A stretch of DNA of 39,850 nucleotides from CAVTHK01 sp964552235. GTDB lineage: Bacteria > Spirochaetota > Spirochaetia > SZUA-6 > CAVTHK01. The notes beneath the pieces were generated by a model that saw nothing but the letters and a program-made list of their open reading frames with translations, made no database searches and was not told the DNA's origin. Within the stretch, counting starts at the first letter, position 1, and each line of letters opens with the position of its first letter. The translations under genes were made by a program, and so were the position numbers. Positions 34,102-39,850 of the stretch are shown here, in pieces. The stretch covers positions 1 to 39,850 of the forward strand of contig CAZKGO010000041.1 in assembly GCA_964552235.1 (NCBI GenBank), given 5' to 3'.

Positions 34102-34482
34102 ATGAAGCGTGTATTGATGGCGGGAGCCCTGGCGCTCCTCGTGATGAGCGCGAGCGGGTGCTTTCTGATCATCGGCGACGAGTGGTCGTCCGACATCGAG
34201 TACATCGCGCGCCTCGACGGGAGCCCCGGGGCGACCATGGACATCACGATCAACAACCAGGACGGCGAGCCGGAGACCTACGACAACATCTCTTCGAGCG
34301 AGTGGCGCAGCACCTTTAGCGTGTCGGGGTTCGACAAGTACTGGGCGGCCATCCAGGCCGACGGAGACAACCTGTTGAGCGACAGCGTGCAGGTCGAGAT
34401 CCGCGTCGATGGCGTGACCAGGGAGATCGTGACCGCGCTGAGCAGCCCGTACATTGCCGAGGCCGCGGTTCTGGTCGACTAG
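34102..34482 (+). CDS. Small lipoprotein, beta-sandwich type
   Basis: ATG 34102 follows GGGAGGA. The 126-residue protein has a lipobox VMSASGC (Cys20) and then a mature beta-rich part: DIEYIARLDGSPGATMDITI, NNQDGEPETYDNISSSEW, WAAIQADGDNL and VQVEIRVDGV. The strand pattern resembles MmpS/transport-accessory beta-sandwich proteins, but this is a weak resemblance. Its stop TAG shares the palindrome CTAG with the stop of uvrA on the other strand. Confidence 0.8.
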   Translation: MKRVLMAGALALLVMSASGCFLIIGDEWSSDIEYIARLDGSPGATMDITINNQDGEPETYDNISSSEWRSTFSVSGFDKYWAAIQADGDNLLSDSVQVEIRVDGVTREIVTALSSPYIAEAAVLVD

Positions 34483-37400
34483 CCTCGCCGCGCGGTCGAG
34501 CGCCGCGTTCGCGGCCCCGCCCCGGATGCCGCGCTGCGCTCGGCGAGGAACTCCCTGAGGAAACGTGCCGTGTGCGAGAGCCGGCTCACCCGGGCGACCT
34601 GCTCGGGGGTGCCCTGCGCCACGATGCGTCCGCCGCCCGCCCCGCCCTCCGGCCCCAGGTCGATGATCCAGTCGGCCTCGGCGATGATGTCCAGGTTGTG
34701 CTCGATGATCACCACGGTGTTGCCGGCATCCACCAGGCGGTGCAGCACGCGCACGAGCCTCTCGACGTCGGCCATGTGCAGTCCGATCGTCGGCTCGTCG
34801 AGCACGTAGAGGCAGTCGCCCGAAGCGCGGGCCGCGACGCCGGCGCTCCCGCGTCGGGCTCCCCCGCCGGCCACGGGCCGGGCCCGCGCCAGCTCCGTGA
34901 CGAGCTTGATCCGCTGCGCCTCGCCTCCGCTCAGGGTCGGGCTCTGCTGGCCGAGCGACAGGTAGCCGAGCCCGACGTCCCGCAGCAGCTCGAGGCTGTG
35001 GCGGATTCTCGGATGAAAGCTGAAAAAGGCCGCGGCCTCCTCGACGCTCATGGCCAGAACGTCGGCGATCGTGCGGTCGCGGAATCGGATGGCGAGCGTC
35101 TCCTCGCCGAAGCGGCGGCCCTGGCACGATTCGCAGCGCACCGTCACGTCGGGCAGAAAGCTCATCTCGATGCGCTTGAGGCCCTGGCCCTCGCAGTCCT
35201 CGCAGCGGCCGCCGCTCACGTTGAACGAGAAGCGGCTCGCCGTGTAGCCTCGCATCTTGGCGTCCGGCACCTCGGCGAACAGGCGGCGCACGTCGTCCCA
35301 GAAGCCGACGTAGGTGGCGGGGCAGGAGCGCGGGGTCTTGCCGATCGGCGCCTGGTCCACCTCCAGAACGCGGCCGAGCGCCTGCCAGCCGTCGAGGGAG
35401 TCGCAGACGCGGGGCGGCTCCGCGGACGGCCGCGAGGCCGGGGAACGGCGGCGACCGGGGCCGCGCGCGAGGGCGGCCTTGAGGCCCTCGTAGAGCACTT
35501 CGCGCACCAGCGTGCTCTTGCCGCTGCCGCTCACCCCGGTCACGCACACCAGGCGGCCGAGGGGCAGATCGAGGTCGAGGCTGCGTAGGTTGTGCAGCCT
35601 CGCGCCGCGCAGGCGCAGCGTGCGGGGCGTCCCGGCGTCGCGGCGGGCGGCCTGAAGCGGGTGGCGCAGCGGCTGGCCGAGAAAGCGCGCGGTCTGCGAG
35701 GCGCGCGCCGCCCGCGGGCCGAGCAGGCGGCTCACCGGTCCGGCGAACACCAGGTGCCCGCCGCCGACGCCGCCGCCGGGGCCGAGATCGATGACGTGCT
35801 CGGCCTGGCGGATCGTCGCCTCGTCGTGCTCGACCACGACCACGGTGTTGCCCTTGTCCTTGAGGCGCTTGAGCGTGTCGAGCAGCATGCGGTTGTCGCG
35901 GGCGTGCAGGCCGATCGTCGGCTCGTCGAGGATGTAGCAGACCCCGCGCAGGTTGGAGCCGAGCTGCGAGGCGAGGCGGATGCGCTGCGCCTCGCCGCCG
36001 CTCAGGCTAGGCGCGGCCCTGTCGAGGGACAGATAGGGCAGGCCGACCTCGGCGAGGAACTCCAGGCGCGAGCGCAGCTCGGCCACGATGTCGCGGGCGA
36101 TCTCGGCCTCGCGTCCGGCGAGGCGCAGCCCCTCGAGGAACTCGCGCGCCTCCTCGACCGAGAGGGCGGTCACCTCGCAGATGCTGCGGCCGGCAAAGCG
36201 CACGGCCAGGGCCTCGGGACGCAGCCGCTGGCCGTGGCAGGTGGGGCAGGGCCGCTCGCCGCCCTCCCACCACTGGTTCCACCAGATCTCCTCGCCGGTC
36301 TGCTCGGCGTCGAAGCCGCGCATCTGCAGCCCCGTGCCGTAGCAGGAGGGGCACCAGCCGTGCTTGGAGTTGAAGGAGAACAGGCGCGGGTCCAGCTCTT
36401 CGAAGCTGCGGCCGCAGCTCGGGCAGGCTCTCCGCGTCGAAAAGACGATCGGCTCGCTCTCGCCGCGCCGGCCCGGCCCGCCGAGCAGGTAGACCACGCC
36501 CTTACCCAGGCCCAGGGCCAGATCGAGGGCCTCGCCGACCCCTTGCGCCGCCCCGCGCGTGACCGCCAGCGTGGCCACGGGCAGCTCGATGTTGTGCTCG
36601 ACGTAGCGGTCGAGGCGCGGCCAGGGATCTACGGGCGTGAGGCGGCCGTCGACGCGCAGCTGCTCGAAGCCGCGGCCCGCGGCCCAGCGCGCCAGGTCGG
36701 TGTAGTAGCCCTTGCGCGCCACGATCAGGGGCGCGAGCAGGGTGATCTCGCAGCCCGCGTGGTCGGCGAGGATGCGGGCGAGGATGCGGTCGCGGCTCTG
36801 GGGCTCGATCGGCACGCCGCAGTCGGGGCAGTGCTGGGTGCCGAGCTTGACGAACAGCAGCCGCAGAAAGTGGTAGATCTCGGTGACCGTGGCCACGGTG
36901 CTCTTGCGGCCGCCCCGGCTGGTTCGCTGCTCGATCGCCACCGTCGGCGGGACGCCGAGGATGCCGTCGACGTCGGGCCTGGAGGCGGGCTGCACGAACT
37001 GGCGGGCGTAGGCGTTGAGCGACTCGAGGTAGCGGCGCTGGCCTTCGGCGAAGAGGATGTCAAAGGCGAGGGTGCTCTTGCCGCTGCCGCTCACGCCGGT
37101 GATGACGGTAAAGCGGTCGCGCGGGATGCGCACGTCGATGCCCTTGAGGTTGTGCTCCCGCGCGCGGCGGATCACGATCGAGTGATTGCGCGCAGCCGAG
37201 CGGGCCCGCGACGCCTCGGCGGGAGCGCGCGCGGCTGCCGCGGCCGCCCGTGCGGGGGCCGCGAGCGCCTGCCGGTAGCGGCGCAGCGCCTCCCCGGTGT
37301 GGCTCGCCCGCACGCGGGCCACCTGCGCGGGCGTTCCCGTGCACACCACCGCTCCGCCCGCCTCGCCGCCCTCCGGGCCGAGGTCGATGATCCAGTCGGC

Positions 37401-39850
37401 AGCCGCGATCACGTCGAGGTTGTGCTCGATCACCACCACCGAGTGGCCGGCAGCCAGCAGCTGCCGCAGCGCCCCGAGCAGCCTCGCGATGTCGTGGAAG
37501 TGCAGGCCCGTCGTCGGCTCGTCGAAGAGAAAGAGCGTGCCCCGGCCGACCTTGCGGCCCGAGGCCTCGGCGAGGAAACCCGCGAGCTTGAGGCGCTGCG
37601 CCTCGCCGCCGCTGAGGCTGGTGGCCGGCTGGCCGAGGGCGAGGTAGTCGAGGCCGACGGCGCGCAGGGGCTCGAGAGCCCGCACGACTGCGGGCTCGTC
37701 GGCGAAGAACGCGCAGGCCTCGGCGACCGTCATGTCCAAGACGTCTGCGATCGAGACCGCGCGGCCGCGCCTTCCGTCGCGCGCTGCAGCCGGCAGCCTC
37801 ACGTCGAGCACGTCGGGCCGGTAGCGCCTGCCGTCGCAGTCGGGACAGCGCAGGTAGACGTCGCTGAGGAACTGCATCTCCAGGCGCTCGAACCCGTTGC
37901 CGCCGCAGGTCGGGCAGCGGCCATCGCCGGAATTGAAGGAGAAGGTTCCGGCCGTGTACCCGCGCTCGCGCGCCAGCGGCTGCGCCGCGAACAGCCTGCG
38001 GATCTCGTCGAAGGCGCCCACGTAGCTGGCGGGGTTCGAGCGCGTCGTGCGGCCGATCGGGGACTGGTCGACCAGCACGACATCGTCCACCAGGGCGGCC
38101 CCCCGCAGCTCGCGGTGGGGGCCCGGCTGCTCGACCGGGCGGTGCTTGAGCTTGCGCAGGCCGTAGTAGAGCACGTCCTGCACGAGGGTCGACTTGCCCG
38201 ATCCGCTGACCCCCGTGACGCACACCAGCGTCCCCAGCGGAATGCGCACGTCGATGGCCCGCAGGTTGTGGGCGCTGGCCGCCACGATCTCGATCGCGCG
38301 CTCGCCGCTGCCCCGGCTGCCGACCCCGGGCGCGGCCGCCAGGCCCGCGCCCACGCGCCTGCGGCCCGCGAGGTAGTCAGCGGTCAACGACCCTTTCGCG
38401 CGCAGCAGGGCGCGATGGTCGCCAAGGAACACCACGTCGCCCCCGGCAGCGCCCGGGCCCGGCCCCATGTCCAGCACCAGGTCCGCTGCCCGGATCACCT
38501 CGGGGTCGTGCTCGACCACCAGGAGCGTGTTGCCCGCGTCGCGCAGGCGATGCAGCACCGCGATCAGCCGGCGGATGTCCCGCGAGTGCAGCCCGATGCT
38601 CGGCTCGTCGAGCACGAACAGCGTGTTCACCAGCGAGGTGCCGAGGGCGGTCGTGAGGTTGATCCGCTGCACCTCGCCGCCGCTGAGGGTTCGCGACTGC
38701 CGGTCGAGGGTGAGGTAGCCGAGCCCCACGTCGACCAGGTAGCGCAGGCGCGTGCGGATCTCCTCCAGCAGCACTGCCCCGGCCTCGTCAAAGGGCGGCG
38801 GCAGCTGGAGGGAGCCGAAGAATTCGGCGGCCCTCTCGATCGGCAGCAGCATCACGTCGTGGATCGAGAGGCCGTCGCCGGCTCCGACGCGCCACAGCAG
38901 CGCCTCCGGCTTCAGCCGGGCGCCGCCGCAGGTCGGGCACTCGCGGTAGGCGCGGTACTTGGACAGCAGCACCCGGATGTGCATCTTGTAGCTCTTGGTC
39001 TCGAGCCACTCGAAGAAGCGCTTCGCGCCGTACCACTTGCCGTCCTCGTAGCGGCCTTCGCCCTCGAGCACCCACCGGCGATGCTCCTCGCTCATCGCGC
39101 GCCACGGAACGTTCGTGGGCACGCCCCGGCGGCGGGCGAAGCTCATGAGGTCGTCCTGGCACTCGCTGTAGCTTTCCGACTGCCAGGGCCGCACCGCGCC
39201 CTCGGCGAGGGTCCTGGTCGGGTCGGGGACCACCAGGCCGTAATCGATGCCGATCGTGCGGCCGAAGCCCCTGCAGGTCTCGCAGGCGCCGATGGGCGAG
39301 TTGAACGAGAACAGGTTCGGCACCGGGTCGCGGTAGTGGATGTCGCAGTGCGGGCAGTGCAGGTCGCTGGAGAATCGGAGAGGCGCCCCCGTGCCGTCGC
39401 CTTCGTCTTCGAGCACATAGACGTCGACGCGGCCGCCGCCGTGGCCGAGGGCGGCCTCGATGTCTTCGACGATGCGGGAACGATCGGCTTCGTCGACGAT
39501 CAGGCGGTCCTGCACGATCTCGAGGAGCGGTCCCGAGCGGGAGTGGACGCGCTGGTAGCCCTGGGCAGCCAGGAACCCCAGGACTTCGCCTTCGCCGAAG
39601 TTCTCAGGTACCCGCATGGGAAAGGTGATGAGCACTCGCCGGCCAGCCGCCGCCGCCGCCAGCGACTCGAAGATGCTGTCGGGGCTGTCGCGCCGCACCA
39701 GCCTCCCGCAGCCGCGGCAGACCAGGCGGGCTGCGCGGGCGTAGAGCAGCTTGATGTGGTCGTTGAGCTCGGTCATGGTGCCGACCGTCGAGCGGGAGGT
39801 GCGCACGGGGTTGGTCTGGTCGATGGCGATGGCGGGCGGAATGCCGTCGA
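34479..39850 (-). CDS. uvrA: Giant double UvrA (tandem excinuclease ATPase), 5' end beyond window
   Basis: The minus strand is open from 39850 to the stop 34479-34481, about 1790 residues, and starts inside a UvrA N-terminal ABC domain (DGIPPAIAIDQTNPVRTSRS). It contains four ABC signature motifs (LSGGEVQRINL near 38660, LSGGEAQRLKL near 37590, LSGGEAQRIRL near 35980, LSGGEAQRIKL near 34910) and three visible Walker A loops GVSGSGKST (about 38180, 37075, 35515); the fourth lies off the edge. Each half has UvrA zinc modules with CxxC pairs. The second half has a CPDCGVPIEPQSRDRI block like the UvrB-binding domain. UvrA finds helix-distorting DNA damage and loads UvrB; normal length is about 940, so this equals two UvrA units in one chain. 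Confidence 0.95.
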   Translation of the reverse strand, partial: DGIPPAIAIDQTNPVRTSRSTVGTMTELNDHIKLLYARAARLVCRGCGRLVRRDSPDSIFESLAAAAAGRRVLITFPMRVPENFGEGEVLGFLAAQGYQRVHSRSGPLLEIVQDRLIVDEADRSRIVEDIEAALGHGGGRVDVYVLEDEGDGTGAPLRFSSDLHCPHCDIHYRDPVPNLFSFNSPIGACETCRGFGRTIGIDYGLVVPDPTRTLAEGAVRPWQSESYSECQDDLMSFARRRGVPTNVPWRAMSEEHRRWVLEGEGRYEDGKWYGAKRFFEWLETKSYKMHIRVLLSKYRAYRECPTCGGARLKPEALLWRVGAGDGLSIHDVMLLPIERAAEFFGSLQLPPPFDEAGAVLLEEIRTRLRYLVDVGLGYLTLDRQSRTLSGGEVQRINLTTALGTSLVNTLFVLDEPSIGLHSRDIRRLIAVLHRLRDAGNTLLVVEHDPEVIRAADLVLDMGPGPGAAGGDVVFLGDHRALLRAKGSLTADYLAGRRRVGAGLAAAPGVGSRGSGERAIEIVAASAHNLRAIDVRIPLGTLVCVTGVSGSGKSTLVQDVLYYGLRKLKHRPVEQPGPHRELRGAALVDDVVLVDQSPIGRTTRSNPASYVGAFDEIRRLFAAQPLARERGYTAGTFSFNSGDGRCPTCGGNGFERLEMQFLSDVYLRCPDCDGRRYRPDVLDVRLPAAARDGRRGRAVSIADVLDMTVAEACAFFADEPAVVRALEPLRAVGLDYLALGQPATSLSGGEAQRLKLAGFLAEASGRKVGRGTLFLFDEPTTGLHFHDIARLLGALRQLLAAGHSVVVIEHNLDVIAAADWIIDLGPEGGEAGGAVVCTGTPAQVARVRASHTGEALRRYRQALAAPARAAAAAARAPAEASRARSAARNHSIVIRRAREHNLKGIDVRIPRDRFTVITGVSGSGKSTLAFDILFAEGQRRYLESLNAYARQFVQPASRPDVDGILGVPPTVAIEQRTSRGGRKSTVATVTEIYHFLRLLFVKLGTQHCPDCGVPIEPQSRDRILARILADHAGCEITLLAPLIVARKGYYTDLARWAAGRGFEQLRVDGRLTPVDPWPRLDRYVEHNIELPVATLAVTRGAAQGVGEALDLALGLGKGVVYLLGGPGRRGESEPIVFSTRRACPSCGRSFEELDPRLFSFNSKHGWCPSCYGTGLQMRGFDAEQTGEEIWWNQWWEGGERPCPTCHGQRLRPEALAVRFAGRSICEVTALSVEEAREFLEGLRLAGREAEIARDIVAELRSRLEFLAEVGLPYLSLDRAAPSLSGGEAQRIRLASQLGSNLRGVCYILDEPTIGLHARDNRMLLDTLKRLKDKGNTVVVVEHDEATIRQAEHVIDLGPGGGVGGGHLVFAGPVSRLLGPRAARASQTARFLGQPLRHPLQAARRDAGTPRTLRLRGARLHNLRSLDLDLPLGRLVCVTGVSGSGKSTLVREVLYEGLKAALARGPGRRRSPASRPSAEPPRVCDSLDGWQALGRVLEVDQAPIGKTPRSCPATYVGFWDDVRRLFAEVPDAKMRGYTASRFSFNVSGGRCEDCEGQGLKRIEMSFLPDVTVRCESCQGRRFGEETLAIRFRDRTIADVLAMSVEEAAAFFSFHPRIRHSLELLRDVGLGYLSLGQQSPTLSGGEAQRIKLVTELARARPVAGGGARRGSAGVAARASGDCLYVLDEPTIGLHMADVERLVRVLHRLVDAGNTVVIIEHNLDIIAEADWIIDLGPEGGAGGGRIVAQGTPEQVARVSRLSHTARFLREFLAERSAASGAGPRTRRSTARRG

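Overview
The window is GC-rich chromosomal DNA, probably from an uncultured spirochaete. The evidence for Spirochaetota is indirect: a sugar-binding protein whose signal peptide ends in FAGGEQEK (a frequent spirochaetal form), a YesN/LplB-type sugar import locus, a TRAP system, and a long-chain acyl-CoA synthetase of a type common in that phylum. Two runs of exactly ten N (17990-17999 and 24192-24201) look like scaffold gaps, so this is a draft, possibly metagenomic, assembly. Some of the frameshifts described here could therefore be consensus errors.

Layout. 1-3780: an MtfA-like zinc peptidase (cut by the left edge), a secreted protein of unknown function, a GlcD-type FAD oxidase and a frameshifted Uma2-family nuclease. 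3849-9427: a damaged sugar-uptake locus with an AraC/YesN regulator lacking its front end, a frameshifted binding protein, an intact LplB-type permease, and a second permease with both a stop and a frameshift. 9449-15520: an acyl-CoA synthetase, then a glycosyltransferase fused to a helical glycosidase-like domain, divergent from a GH130 enzyme, with good sigma70 promoters on both strands. 15577-27000 (all minus strand): a polyol/sugar catabolic cluster, read from the right: DCXR-like SDR, a decayed MFS gene, FGGY kinase, DeoR regulator, binding protein, PHP-domain lipoprotein, two permeases, a zinc-type dehydrogenase, a GatZ/KbaZ-family enzyme and a second SDR. Several junctions overlap by four bases (GTGA or ATGA). 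27116-31492: TRAP transporter genes dctP, dctQ, dctM, followed by an MFS gene. 31572-34482: a PfpI/DJ-1 protein, a two-gene nucleotidyltransferase module, an aldo-keto reductase and a small lipoprotein. 34479-39850: a giant UvrA made of two tandem UvrA units, running off the right edge.

How the genes fit together. The 27000-15577 cluster reads as one pathway: ABC import of a sugar or polyol, oxidation by the dehydrogenases, phosphorylation by the FGGY kinase, and epimerisation or aldol chemistry by the GatZ-family protein, under DeoR control. The substrate cannot be read from sequence. Several genes (mtfA, glcD, the 27000 SDR and the 32259 small gene) have a TANNNT hexamer 6-7 bases before the start codon and no clear Shine-Dalgarno sequence. 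This suggests that leaderless mRNAs are common in this organism.
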